Of a stretch of DNA of 44,931 nucleotides, positions 8,719-17,267 are shown piece after piece (within the stretch, counting starts at the first letter, position 1; every line of letters begins with the position of its first letter). A program made the translations under genes and the position numbers. The DNA comes from Acidimicrobiia bacterium (lineage in GTDB: Bacteria > Actinomycetota > Acidimicrobiia > Acidimicrobiales > Bin134), in NCBI GenBank assembly GCA_009842675.1, contig VYEX01000031.1, forward strand, positions 1 to 44,931. The letters run 5' to 3'. The notes under the pieces are model-generated. The model saw only the letters and a program-made list of their open reading frames with translations. It was not told the origin of the DNA and searched no databases.

Positions 8719-9930
8719 GGCGGTTTGAAAGGTGACTTCGAAGCAGGCACCGCCCAGCGCGGTCGAGTCGCCCACCCGAATGGCACCCCGGTGGCGATCG
8801 ACGATGGCTTTGACGAGGGCAAGGCCAATGCCAATACCGCCGGTGCTCCTGGCTCGGCTGCTGTCGAGACGTACGAAGCGTTCAAAGATGCGCTCGCGGT
8901 CCTCAGGGCTAATTCCCGGTCCGTCATCCTCAACTGCAATGAAGACTTCGGCGTCGTCGACGGCCACGGTTACCACTACCCGACCCGCGGCATGAGTAAC
9001 TGCGTTGTCCACCAGATTGACCACCACCTGCTCGATCTGCGAAGCCACGCCATCGGCTCGCGCCACTGCCGGGCAATTCAATGAGATGGCGGACACTTCT
9101 TCTTCGAAACGATCAACCGCGTCCCGGCACACCGCGGCAACGTCAACCTCGGTGGTGTCGAGCTCCAAGCGATCCTCTTCGAGCCGGGCCAGATCCAGCA
9201 GATTGGCAACCAGCAGCTGCATGCGCTGAGCCTCGCCCGACACCGTCTCGGCCAGCTTATGGAGCTTGATCGGGTCGGGGCTGACCGACGCAATCTCGGC
9301 CGCTGCCACAATCGTCGAGAGCGGGGAGCGAAGTTCATGGCTAGCGTCGGCTACGAAGGCGCGCTGTCGCTCCGATGAGGACTGAAGCCGGTCGAGCATC
9401 TCGTTCATCAGAGAAGCAAGCTCAGCGATCTCGTCCTCGCTAGCCGGCACCGGGACCCTCTCGTCGAGGGTAGACCCTGAGATCTCGGTGACTTGGGCAG
9501 AGATGTCACGCACCGGCCGCAGGGCCCGCCCAACTGTCCACCAGATGGTGAGACCGAGTGCCACCACTACCACGGGCACGATGATCAACAGCGCATTCGA
9601 CGCGGCGTCAACCCCCGCCTCCACCTCCCGGACGGAAGCATCGGCCAGGGCACGCTGCTGAGCATCGCCAGGCGATCCTGATTCGCCCGAGCCCTCACCG
9701 CCGTGCTGGCCGCCGTCGGCTTCTCCGCCGCCGTCGGTTGATCCCTCGCCGCTGACTGAGTGGGAGGCCGATTCCAACGCGCTGCTCAGCGCGCTTCTGG
9801 CGTTGCCTTCCAGATCGCGCTCCACCAGCCGGACGATGAAATACGATGCCAATCCCAGCACGAGCGCTGTCACCAGAGTGGCCGCCACCGTGGTCTTCCA
9901 CCGCACCGACCGCAGCCTGCCAAGCTTCAT
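8680..9930 (-). CDS. Membrane sensor histidine kinase with acquired C-terminal tail
   Basis: Sensor of a two-component system with the regulator encoded just upstream. The start at 9930 overlaps the regulator stop by 4 bp (ATGA). Layout of the 416 residues: TM1 about 13-35, extracellular part 36-112, TM2 113-133, HAMP 134-185, dimerisation helix with phospho-acceptor His198 (ASHELRSPL), N-box NLVDNA (305-310), G1 DDGPGI (335-340) and G2 GIGIGL. The extracellular part contains a Gly/Glu/Ser-rich, His-bearing stretch (about 58-88) like the linkers of the neighbouring lipoprotein. After the ATPase domain the protein ends TATYSIHPESTPCP, which does not belong to kinases and matches the lipoprotein end, encoded in repeat copy A. 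Signal unknown. Confidence 0.9.
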   Translation of the reverse strand: MKLGRLRSVRWKTTVAATLVTALVLGLASYFIVRLVERDLEGNARSALSSALESASHSVSGEGSTDGGGEADGGQHGGEGSGESGSPGDAQQRALADASVREVEAGVDAASNALLIIVPVVVVALGLTIWWTVGRALRPVRDISAQVTEISGSTLDERVPVPASEDEIAELASLMNEMLDRLQSSSERQRAFVADASHELRSPLSTIVAAAEIASVSPDPIKLHKLAETVSGEAQRMQLLVANLLDLARLEEDRLELDTTEVDVAAVCRDAVDRFEEEVSAISLNCPAVARADGVASQIEQVVVNLVDNAVTHAAGRVVVTVAVDDAEVFIAVEDDGPGISPEDRERIFERFVRLDSSRARSTGGIGIGLALVKAIVDRHRGAIRVGDSTALGGACFEVTFQTATYSIHPESTPCP

Positions 9931-10598
9931 GCCGCCACGATCCGGTAGCCGACACCCCGCTGATTCTTGATGGTGCTTACGTCGAAAGGCTCGTCGATCT
10001 TGCGCCGCAAATAGCGCATGTAGACCTCGACGATCTTGGGATCGACATCGGCGTCGAATCCCCAAACCCGATCATAAATCTGCTGCTTGGACACCGGTGT
10101 GTCGCCCCCGCGCATGAGCACCTCCAATACCTGCATCTCAGTGCGGGTCAAGTCGATCACCGTCTCTCCTCGACGCACGGCCGACGAGGCGACATCAAAT
10201 ACCAGGTCGCCCACCTGAAGCACGACGGGCCGCTCCACTGATGGGCGCCGGGCCAGCGCTCGCAACCGAGCCAACAACACGACGAACGAGAACGGCTTGG
10301 ACAGATAGTCATCAGCGCCAGTGTCGAGGGCCTCGGCTTCGTCCCACTCCCCGTCCTTGGCCGTGAGCATCAGAATCGGGGTCCAGATCTTGGCCTCGCG
10401 CAGTTTGCGGCAGATCTGATAGCCGTTGAGCCCGGGCAGCATGATGTCCAACACGATGACGTCATAGCTTCCCACCTTGGCGCGAAACAGCCCTTCGCGG
10501 CCGTCGTGTTCGATATCGGCGGTCACGCCGTGCTCGCTGAGCCCGTCGCGGATCGTTTCGGCCAGCCGTTCTTCGTCTTCTACCAGCAGAACGCGCAT
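9927..10598 (-). CDS. OmpR/PhoB-family response regulator
   Basis: DNA-binding partner of the adjacent kinase. The 223-residue protein has an N-terminal receiver domain with acidic pocket VEDEE (6-10), phospho-acceptor Asp51 (VLDIMLPG), Thr79 and Lys101 (SKPFS), and a C-terminal winged helix ending in the typical RRKIDEPF...GVGYRIVA. Length and layout are standard. The ATG is at 10598; no strong ribosome site is evident. Its probable targets include its own promoter and the lipoprotein gene 10787-12292, whose upstream region holds 11-bp-spaced CTTTAA repeats as expected for OmpR-type regulators. MprA/TcrA-like systems of actinobacteria are the nearest relatives I can name, but orthology is not claimed. 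Confidence 0.92.
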   Translation of the reverse strand: MRVLLVEDEERLAETIRDGLSEHGVTADIEHDGREGLFRAKVGSYDVIVLDIMLPGLNGYQICRKLREAKIWTPILMLTAKDGEWDEAEALDTGADDYLSKPFSFVVLLARLRALARRPSVERPVVLQVGDLVFDVASSAVRRGETVIDLTRTEMQVLEVLMRGGDTPVSKQQIYDRVWGFDADVDPKIVEVYMRYLRRKIDEPFDVSTIKNQRGVGYRIVAA

Positions 10599-10611
10599 TG
10601 GGTTACATCAT

Positions 10612-10633
10612 CCCTCACACTTGCGAGTGAGGG
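10612..10633. promoter_or_regulatory. Inverted repeat upstream of the response regulator
   Basis: CCCTCAC (10612-10618) and GTGAGGG (10627-10633) form a 7-bp inverted repeat with an 8-bp spacer, 14 bp upstream of the regulator start. It could be an operator or a 5' leader hairpin. Nothing else identifies the binding protein. Confidence 0.35.
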
Positions 10634-10704
10634 GCATAACAGTCCGCAGAAACACGTGCCTTTGTCGACATTGCGCTGCTCGGAGGAGTAGTTGGTGCAT
10701 GGGA

Positions 10705-10825
10705 GTTGGCCGGACGTGCTGCGCCCCTGGGCCGGAGGGGGGTCGACCCAGGGGCGCACATGCCCGGTTGCGGTTCCTTTCTCAGATCAGGAGCATGGGG
10801 AGGATTCGGGGTGGATGCTGTAGGT
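10705..10825 (-). repeat. 121-bp 3'-end repeat, copy B (lipoprotein tail + terminator)
   Basis: Second copy of the module at 8598-8718, the same length. It encodes the last residues of the lipoprotein (DTYSIHPESSPCS), its stop and the following hairpin. Here the coding tail is a natural strand of the third repeated domain, so this is likely the parental version. The two copies differ at many positions, so the duplication is not recent. Confidence 0.85.
10720..10758 (-). terminator. Strong GC hairpin downstream of the lipoprotein gene
   Basis: A perfect 12-bp stem (10720-10731 with 10747-10758) with a 15-base loop follows the lipoprotein stop on the minus strand. It is the counterpart of the hairpin at 8613-8650 and separates the lipoprotein gene from the regulator-kinase operon. 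Confidence 0.6.
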
Positions 10826-12292
10826 GTCGGGAACCACCGGGTCGGCCGAGAGCACAACATCGATGGACTCGCCGGGTCGCAGGTCGACGCCGATGGTGGG
10901 CCCCAGTTCGATGACCTGTCCCTGAGCGCCCATGTGGATCTCCAATCGGGAGGCGCACACCGTTTGGCTGGTGTTGTTGGTCACCGTCGCCATGAAGGAG
11001 TTGGTGGCTCGGTCATAGGCAACGCGGTAGTCCAGGTTGTTGAACGTGCCGGACACGGGCTGGCTGATGGGTGTGGACGGGCTAGTCTCCTCGCCGCCTT
11101 CGCCACCGCCTTCGCTGCCACCGCCTTCATGGCCCGCTCCCTCGCCGCCGCTCTCGTGGCCGGGGCCCTCGCCTCCGGTTTCACCGCTGCCGCCTTCCGC
11201 GCCTTCGCCGGGGTGGCTGGCAACGGAGGTACAGGTAAAGGTCTCGGTTTCGGCTTGCCACGTGTTGAACCGGGATTGGGGCGCCTCAACGGTGAAGTCG
11301 GCCCGGCCCGCCACGTCCAAGGCGGGAATCAGCACGCTTTGCGAGCCGGCTTGGCCGTCGGCGACCACCTTGACCGACGTATTGCAGATCGGAACCGCGG
11401 CCTCGTTTTTCACCCGGGCCAAAAAGCGGTCGTTCTGCTCGTCGTAAGTGATGGCCAGCTCCAGGTCATTCAAATTCCCCGCGTAGGAGTCACCAATGTC
11501 GAGCACCTGGGACGACTTGACTCCCCGGCTCACGCCAGTGCTGGTCAGATAGGTAGCCGAGCCCGGCCCAGCCGCCTCGCGACCGGTTTCGGTCCCTTCG
11601 GGTCCCTCGCCGCGGCCTTCGCCGCCGGAGCCTTCATGGCCGGCGCCTTCTGAGCCCTCGCCGCGTGAGCCCTCTGAGCCCTCGCCGCCGCCAGAGCCTT
11701 CACCGGCTTCGCCCGATCCGACTTCGACGTGGGCGCTCCAAGTGTCGAATGGAGCTGCCGTCGACGGCAGTGTCAGGCGGAGGGATTGGCCGGGTGGCAG
11801 ATCGGTTGGCGTGGTAGGGCCAAGCTCAGTCCCGTTGGATAGGTGGACCTCCACTCGGACTCGGGTCAGAGTCTGGTTGGTGGTGTTCTCCGCCGTGCCC
11901 ACGAAGGCGTTGGCCGCCGGGTCGAAGGCCAGCTGGAGACGGGCGCCTCCGATGGTCTCGTCGTAGGTCTGGTCGGGTGTCAGCAGGGTGACGTTGCCGC
12001 CCTCGGCTGCTTCGCCGCGGCCAGCTTCGCCGCCGTGACCGGCTTCCGCCGCTTCACCCATCCCGCCGCCTTCGCCGCTTCCTGAGTGTTCCCCGGCGCC
12101 TTCGCGGCCTCCTTCGTGGCCGGCACCCTCGCCGGACTCGCCGCTGGCGCACGCACCGGCAACGAGGGCAATGGTCAGCACGACGGCGCCCGCCGCGGCG
12201 GCAACCCGCTTCTTTGATTTGCCGAAGAAGCCGAGAATCTTGTTCTTGCCTTCTTGGGTCTCTTGATCTTCTGGTCTGGTTTCGATGGTCAT
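10787..12292 (-). CDS. Secreted three-domain lipoprotein with Gly/Glu/His-rich linkers
   Basis: No assigned function. The start at 12292 is chosen for its GGAG ribosome site 8 bp upstream and because it precedes a basic stretch (KSKKRV, 25-30), a hydrophobic helix (31-47) and a likely lipid-modified Cys48; the -3 to -1 residues AGA are not the perfect lipobox. The 501-residue product has three similar beta-rich units (about 100-191, 245-361, 405-500), each with a pattern like LAFDPAANAFVGTAENTTNQTL and a closing (D/N)T(W/Y) strand. Units 2 and 3 have a Cys pair (303/354 and 446/500) that may form disulfides. Between them lie acidic Gly/Glu/Ser linkers with regular His (51-99, 192-243, 362-404). 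FxLYD-like Ig folds are a possible match. Probably regulated by the adjacent two-component system. Confidence 0.85.
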   Translation of the reverse strand: MTIETRPEDQETQEGKNKILGFFGKSKKRVAAAAGAVVLTIALVAGACASGESGEGAGHEGGREGAGEHSGSGEGGGMGEAAEAGHGGEAGRGEAAEGGNVTLLTPDQTYDETIGGARLQLAFDPAANAFVGTAENTTNQTLTRVRVEVHLSNGTELGPTTPTDLPPGQSLRLTLPSTAAPFDTWSAHVEVGSGEAGEGSGGGEGSEGSRGEGSEGAGHEGSGGEGRGEGPEGTETGREAAGPGSATYLTSTGVSRGVKSSQVLDIGDSYAGNLNDLELAITYDEQNDRFLARVKNEAAVPICNTSVKVVADGQAGSQSVLIPALDVAGRADFTVEAPQSRFNTWQAETETFTCTSVASHPGEGAEGGSGETGGEGPGHESGGEGAGHEGGGSEGGGEGGEETSPSTPISQPVSGTFNNLDYRVAYDRATNSFMATVTNNTSQTVCASRLEIHMGAQGQVIELGPTIGVDLRPGESIDVVLSADPVVPDTYSIHPESSPCS

Positions 12293-12362
12293 TTTCCATC
12301 TCCTTTGATGTGACCGGTTCTGCTCCTCACAGAACCTGATGGTCACAGTGTGCCGAGGAGAT

Positions 12363-12413
12363 GGTTAAAGGAAGGTTGGAACGCGGAGCACTTTAACCCT
12401 GCTTTAAGCAGGG
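12363..12413 (-). promoter_or_regulatory. CTTTAA repeats and palindrome upstream of the lipoprotein gene
   Basis: CTTTAA occurs at 12391 and 12402, exactly 11 bp apart, and in the opposite orientation as TTAAAG at 12365-12370. Direct repeats with 11-bp periodicity are the usual binding pattern of OmpR/PhoP-type dimers. The second repeat sits in the middle of a 17-bp palindrome CCCTGCTTTAAGCAGGG (12397-12413), which could also be a terminator for dnaG, ending 40 bp away on the same strand. The rest of the 160-bp gap shows no gene. Confidence 0.45.
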
Positions 12414-12453
12414 GATTTAGCGAAACCAGTAGTTCGGGGCTCGACGTGGATTT

Positions 12454-14322
12454 CTAGGGGCTGGGCCGCAACAGCTCCAGCAGAGCTCGGGCCTGTTCAG
12501 GCTCCCATTCAGATTCTCGGAGCTGATCCATCGCCGTCTTCAGTCGGGCCACCCGGCGCAGCAGCTCCTCGTCGGCTGAACCGGTGCGGGCTTGGCGTTC
12601 CAGGTAGGCCAACTCCCGCTGGGCCTCTTCATACAACAAGATGGCCATCACAACGTCCTGACGATGGCGACTCGTCCGCAGTTCCTCGTCCTCGTCCACC
12701 ACCAGCTCCCGCATGAGCTCTGTCACCCTTGGGTCGGCCTCAGCCAGCAGCGTGTCCATATCGGGGTATTCCAGCAGAGCTTCGAACACCCCCCGATAGA
12801 GAGGATGGTGGAACAGCTCGGGGCCGATCTCCGGCCACACCCCATCGGGCTCGTTGGCCGCCAGCCACAGCACTTGTCGCTCCACGTTGTTGGGAGGAGG
12901 GCTGCCATTGACCTCATCGCTCTCGAATTCCGAGTAGCCGCCACGGTCGCCACTGGACTCATGCACTGTGTCAGCCGGGTGGGGGGCGCCTTCGGCCGCG
13001 GGACGGGGCGCCCGGCGTGGCCCTCGGCGGAGGGCTTCGGCTGCCACTTTCCGCAGGTGGTCGGCGTTCACCGAGCAGCGGTCGGCTACCTCCACCAGGT
13101 ACTTGTCCCTGATCTCCGGGTTGGGGTGCTCGGCCACTAGGCGTGCTGCCCGCTCCCCTGCCCGGACCTGGCCCTTGACCGTCGATAGGTCGGCCTCGCC
13201 CAATACCCGGTTGATGCGGAAGTCCATGAAGTCCACCGCATCAGAGACCGCGGCCGCCAACCGCTCCGGATCGCTCTGGGCCAAATCGCCGGGATCAGCC
13301 CCCGGAGGCAGGTCGGCCACCGCCACCTCCAGCTCGAAGGCGTGCTCCCACTGAGAGAATCGCTCGGCCGCGGTCTGACCGGCGGAGTCAGCGTCGAAGG
13401 CCAGCACGATGCGGGGGGCGAACCGGCGCAGCACCCGAACGTGGTCCTCGGTAAGGGCGGTTCCGCATGTGGCCACCGCTCGGGCGATGCCGGCCTGGGC
13501 GAAACCGATCACGTCGGTGTAGCCCTCGCACACGATCACCTCACCGGCGTTCACTATGTCCTGTTTGGCCCAATTGAGCCCGTACAGCACCCGGGACTTG
13601 CGATACACGGCGTTGTCCACCGAGTTCTTGTATTTGGGACCGTCCCCGCCGGGAAGCACCCGTCCGCCGAAGCCCACCGGCTTGCCGCTGGGATCGAAGA
13701 TGGGAAACAGCAAGCGAGCCCGGAAGCTGTCTTGGATGCGCCCACCCTTGTTACGGAATCCCAAGCCGGCGTCGGAGAAAACCTGCGCCGCCATTCCCTT
13801 GTCGGTGCCCACCCCGAGGTCGGCTGCCAGCGCATCCCAGTCATCGGGGGCCCATCCCATCTTGTACTGGCGCACCACATCGCCGTCGTAGCCCCGGTGG
13901 CGGAGATAGCCCCGGGCCGGGCCGGCATCGGCCGCGGTCAACAGCCGCTGGTGATACCACTCCACCGCCTGCTCAAGTGCATCGGTGAGCTTGCCCCTCT
14001 TCTGGCGGTCGGCCCCTTCACCAGGAGCGGTGTAGCGAAGGACAATCCCTGCCCGGCCAGCCAGTCGCTCCACTGCCTCGACGAAGTCGGCGTGTTCCAC
14101 CTCCCGAAGGAAGGTGATGGCGTCGCCGCTGGCCTTGCACCCGAAGCAGTGGTACACCCCCATCTCGGCGTTGACCGAGAAAGACGGAGTCTTTTCGGCA
14201 TGGAACGGGCACAGACCCTGCCAGCGGCGCCCCACCCGCTTCAGCTGTACGTATTCGCCGATGACCGCGACGATGTCCGTCGCCTCTCTCACCCGGGCCA
14301 CGTCTTCGTCGTGGATGCCCAC
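12454..14322 (-). CDS. dnaG: DNA primase
   Basis: Makes RNA primers for chromosome replication. The 622-residue protein starts with a CHC2-type zinc finger (Cys38, His41, Cys59, Cys62; motifs CPFHAEKTPSF and HCFGC). The RNA polymerase core follows, with a TOPRIM domain seen in VIVCEGYTDVIGFAQAG (catalytic Glu) and LAFDADSAGQ (DxD), and a C-terminal helicase-interacting region after about residue 430. A GTG codon at 14322 is the start; no clear ribosome site was found, and the 9-bp gap to the upstream gene suggests coupling. It is the last gene of the glyS cluster rather than part of the classic rpsU-dnaG-rpoD operon. Confidence 0.95.
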   Translation of the reverse strand: MGIHDEDVARVREATDIVAVIGEYVQLKRVGRRWQGLCPFHAEKTPSFSVNAEMGVYHCFGCKASGDAITFLREVEHADFVEAVERLAGRAGIVLRYTAPGEGADRQKRGKLTDALEQAVEWYHQRLLTAADAGPARGYLRHRGYDGDVVRQYKMGWAPDDWDALAADLGVGTDKGMAAQVFSDAGLGFRNKGGRIQDSFRARLLFPIFDPSGKPVGFGGRVLPGGDGPKYKNSVDNAVYRKSRVLYGLNWAKQDIVNAGEVIVCEGYTDVIGFAQAGIARAVATCGTALTEDHVRVLRRFAPRIVLAFDADSAGQTAAERFSQWEHAFELEVAVADLPPGADPGDLAQSDPERLAAAVSDAVDFMDFRINRVLGEADLSTVKGQVRAGERAARLVAEHPNPEIRDKYLVEVADRCSVNADHLRKVAAEALRRGPRRAPRPAAEGAPHPADTVHESSGDRGGYSEFESDEVNGSPPPNNVERQVLWLAANEPDGVWPEIGPELFHHPLYRGVFEALLEYPDMDTLLAEADPRVTELMRELVVDEDEELRTSRHRQDVVMAILLYEEAQRELAYLERQARTGSADEELLRRVARLKTAMDQLRESEWEPEQARALLELLRPSP

Positions 14323-14331
14323 AGTGTGAGA

Positions 14332-15846
14332 CTACGCGGAGCCAGCGACAGCTTGGGCGGCCGCTAGCCGTGCCACGGGAATCCGGTGTGGGGAGCAGGA
14401 CACATAGTCCACGCCAGCAGCGGCCAAGAACGCTATCGACGCCGGGTCGCCGCCGTGCTCTCCGCACACCCCGATCTCTGTCTCCGGTTGAGTGGCCCGC
14501 ACAGCGGCCACCGCGTCGAATACCAGTCGGCCCACACCGACCTCATCCAGGGTCTCAAACGGATTTGCCTCCAAGAGTCCGTGATGCATGTACGGGCGCA
14601 TGATCTTGGCCTCAATGTCATCCCGGCTGAAACCAAACGTCATCTGGGTCAGGTCGTTGGTGCCCACCGACAAGAAGTCGGCCCAAAGGGCGATCTCGAG
14701 GGCGGCCAGCGCCGAGCGGGGTGTCTCGATCATGGCTCCCACCGGGACGCCGCGGCCTCCCAGACGGCTCTTGATCCCAGCCACCTCGTCGGTCACCGTG
14801 GCCCGCACATGGGCTAACTCAGGGCCACCTACCACCAGCGGCACCATGATCTGCACCTGCGGGTCGCCTCCAGCCGCAGTTCGGCGGGCCGCAGCCTCGA
14901 CCACCGCTTTGGCCTGGGCCCGGTACAACTCTGGACGAAGCACCCCTAACCGAGCGCCGCGAACCCCGAGCATGGGGTTGTCCTCGGCCAGCTCGGGGTG
15001 GTCGGGCAGAAACTCGTGCAGGGGCGGATCCAGCAGGCGAACCGTGACCGGCAGACCGTCCATGGCCTCAAGCAGCTCGACCAGGTCGTCCACCTGGGCT
15101 TCGGCCAATGCATCCAAGGCTGTGGTGCCGCCATCGGTAATGGCCCGTTGGATGAGGGGGAGCCGCTCTCCCAAGAACATGTGCTCAGTGCGACACAGCC
15201 CCACACCTGTGGCTCCGAACTCCCGGGCCAGCCGGGCAGCAGCCGCGTCGTCGGCGTTGGCCCTCACCGCCAGCCGCCCGCCTCTCAACTCATCAGCCCA
15301 TGCCAACAGCGTGAACAGCTCCTCGGGAATTTCCACTGCGCCCACCTCGGCGGCACCCAGCATGACAGTGCCCGCCGAGCCATCCACGGTGATGGGGTCG
15401 CCGTCGCGCAGTTCCGTCTCACCCAGCCGGGCCGCCCCCGCCGCCACGTCCACCGACAAGGTCTCCACTCCCACCACCGCGGGGATGCCCCAGCCCCGGG
15501 CGATCACCGCCGCGTGGCTGGCCATGCCCCCCTTGGCGGTGATGATGGCCGCGGCGACCGACATAGCCACTTCATCGGCTGGCGTGGTGAACGGGCGCAC
15601 GAAAACGGCGGGAACGCCTTCGTCGTCGGCGTCGAGCACCGCGTCCACCGATAGGCATACCCGTCCTGATGCCGCCCCCGGCGAGGCGGCCACCCCGTGG
15701 GCGGCCACCGGCCCCGATGGGCCGTCGGCCATCTTGGCGTGGAGCAGGTGCTCGATGTCGATGGGGGAAACCCCCATCACCGCCTCGGCCTGCTCCATTT
15801 CACCGCGCCCGACGGCGTTTACCGCAGCGACAACCGGGCTGGTCAC
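14332..15846 (-). CDS. PPDK-like PEP-utilising enzyme lacking the ATP-grasp half
   Basis: The 504 residues match only the central and C-terminal parts of pyruvate, phosphate dikinase: a short lead-in (GEMEQAEAVMGVSPIDIEHLLH), the swivelling phosphohistidine domain with His111 in GGMASHAAVIARG, and the TIM-barrel PEP/pyruvate domain with SVGTNDLTQMTFGFSRDD and catalytic Cys461 in VCGEHGGDP. The N-terminal ATP-grasp domain that phosphorylates the His from ATP (roughly the first 380 residues of a full PPDK) is absent, and the upstream DNA is glyS, so this is not a frame-shifted full-length gene. It might work with a separate ATP-grasp protein or use another phosphate donor. GTG start, 10 bp after the glyS stop and 9 bp before dnaG. 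Confidence 0.85.
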   Translation of the reverse strand: MTSPVVAAVNAVGRGEMEQAEAVMGVSPIDIEHLLHAKMADGPSGPVAAHGVAASPGAASGRVCLSVDAVLDADDEGVPAVFVRPFTTPADEVAMSVAAAIITAKGGMASHAAVIARGWGIPAVVGVETLSVDVAAGAARLGETELRDGDPITVDGSAGTVMLGAAEVGAVEIPEELFTLLAWADELRGGRLAVRANADDAAAARLAREFGATGVGLCRTEHMFLGERLPLIQRAITDGGTTALDALAEAQVDDLVELLEAMDGLPVTVRLLDPPLHEFLPDHPELAEDNPMLGVRGARLGVLRPELYRAQAKAVVEAAARRTAAGGDPQVQIMVPLVVGGPELAHVRATVTDEVAGIKSRLGGRGVPVGAMIETPRSALAALEIALWADFLSVGTNDLTQMTFGFSRDDIEAKIMRPYMHHGLLEANPFETLDEVGVGRLVFDAVAAVRATQPETEIGVCGEHGGDPASIAFLAAAGVDYVSCSPHRIPVARLAAAQAVAGSA

Positions 15847-15856
15847 TTTGTCTATC

Positions 15857-17194
15857 TCACAGTCCGAGCTTGGCGTCCAGGTGCTCGATCAAGGCGTCGA
15901 TGGGCACCCGATCTTGGTCCATGGTGTCCCGGTCACGAATGGTGACGGCCCGGTCTTCCAGGGAGTCGAAGTCCACGGTCACGCAGTAAGGGGTGCCGAT
16001 CTCGTCCTGGCGTCGATAGCGGCGTCCGATCGACTGGGTGACGTCGTAATCGGTCATCCACCGGGGCTGGAGCAGGCCCAGGACCTCTTCGGACACCGAC
16101 TGGAGCTCCGGCTTCTTGGACAGAGGCAGCACCGCCGCCTTGTACGGCGCCAACCTGGGATGGAGCCGCAGCACGGTACGGGAATCTCCCCGCACCTCCT
16201 CGGTATCGAAGGCGGCTAGCAGAAACGCCATCATCGTGCGAGTGGCCCCGGCGGCCGGTTCGATCACATGGGGCCGGTAGCGCTCGTCAGCCTGCTGGTC
16301 GTAGTAGTCCAAGTCGACGCCAGAATGCTGGGAATGCTGGGTGAGGTCGTAGTCGGTGCGGTTGGCGATTCCCTCCAACTCGCCCCATCCCCACGGGAAC
16401 AGGTACTCCACATCGGCTGTCCCCGCTGAGTAGTGGCTGAGCTCGTCGGCGTCGTGGGGCCGGAGCCGCAGCTTGTCGGCGGGAATGCCCAACTCGGTGT
16501 ACCAGTCCATCCGAGCCCCGCACCAGTACTCGAACCATGTGGCGGCCTCGTTGGGGGGCACGAAGTACTCCATCTCCATCTGCTCGAACTCCCGGGTGCG
16601 GAAGATGAAGTTGCCCGGGGTGATCTCATTGCGGAACGACTTGCCGATCTGGGCGATGCCGAACGGCGGCTTGTTGCGCGCGGTGTTCAGCACATTGGCG
16701 AAGTTGATGAACATGCCTTGGGCCGTTTCGGGCCGCAAATAAACGTCGGCCCCGGCCCCAGCCACCGGGCCGGCCTGGGTGCGGAACATCAGATTGAACT
16801 CCCGGGCCTCGGTGAACTGGCCCCGAGCCCCGCAGCTCGGGCAGACGTCGGGGTCTTCCAACTGATCTGCCCGAAAGCGCACACCGCAATTGCGGCAATC
16901 CACCAGGGGGTCGGTGAAATTGGTCAGGTGCCCCGACGCCTCCCACACCTCAGGAGGCGACAGGATGGACGCATCCAGGCCGACCACATCGGTGCGGAGC
17001 TGCACCATAGACCGCCACCAGGCGTCCTTCACGTTGCGCAGCAGCAGCACCCCCAAGGGGCCATAGTCGTAGGCGCTGCGGAAGCCGCCGTAGATCTCGG
17101 CTGACTGGTATACGAACCCCCGCCGCTTGCAGAGATTCACCACCTTGTCCATCAGATCGTCGCCCGCGCCCCGTTCGGCGTCGCCGCTGCTCAT
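15857..17194 (-). CDS. glyS: Glycine--tRNA ligase, single-chain dimeric type
   Basis: Charges tRNA-Gly; class II synthetase of the alpha2 type found in actinobacteria and eukaryotes, not the GlyQ/GlyS tetramer. Typical start [24 protein letters not shown], followed by the insertion with zinc-binding CRNCGVRF and CPSCGARG pairs, motif 2 ([25 protein letters not shown]) and motif 3 near the anticodon domain, ending with [14 protein letters not shown] take the ATG at 17194 (445 residues); an upstream ATG at 17233 and a downstream one at 17152 are alternatives and no ribosome site decides. It leads the apparent operon glyS-PPDK-like-dnaG. Confidence 0.94.
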   Translation of the reverse strand: MSSGDAERGAGDDLMDKVVNLCKRRGFVYQSAEIYGGFRSAYDYGPLGVLLLRNVKDAWWRSMVQLRTDVVGLDASILSPPEVWEASGHLTNFTDPLVDCRNCGVRFRADQLEDPDVCPSCGARGQFTEAREFNLMFRTQAGPVAGAGADVYLRPETAQGMFINFANVLNTARNKPPFGIAQIGKSFRNEITPGNFIFRTREFEQMEMEYFVPPNEAATWFEYWCGARMDWYTELGIPADKLRLRPHDADELSHYSAGTADVEYLFPWGWGELEGIANRTDYDLTQHSQHSGVDLDYYDQQADERYRPHVIEPAAGATRTMMAFLLAAFDTEEVRGDSRTVLRLHPRLAPYKAAVLPLSKKPELQSVSEEVLGLLQPRWMTDYDVTQSIGRRYRRQDEIGTPYCVTVDFDSLEDRAVTIRDRDTMDQDRVPIDALIEHLDAKLGL

Positions 17195-17267
17195 GGGCCG
17201 CAGGCTACCGGCCCCCAGCCCTATTGCTGACACCGAAAACCGGTGGCTGCCCGCCGGGCCGAGTCTC

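Noticed and set aside
11080..12160. Repetitive GC-rich stretches that look like tandem or CRISPR-type repeats
   Set aside because: They are in frame and encode the Gly/Glu/Ser linkers of the lipoprotein; repeats are irregular and lack unique spacers of constant size.
13342..14367. Long plus-strand frame opposite dnaG
   Set aside because: Antisense shadow; the minus-strand frame has all primase motifs.
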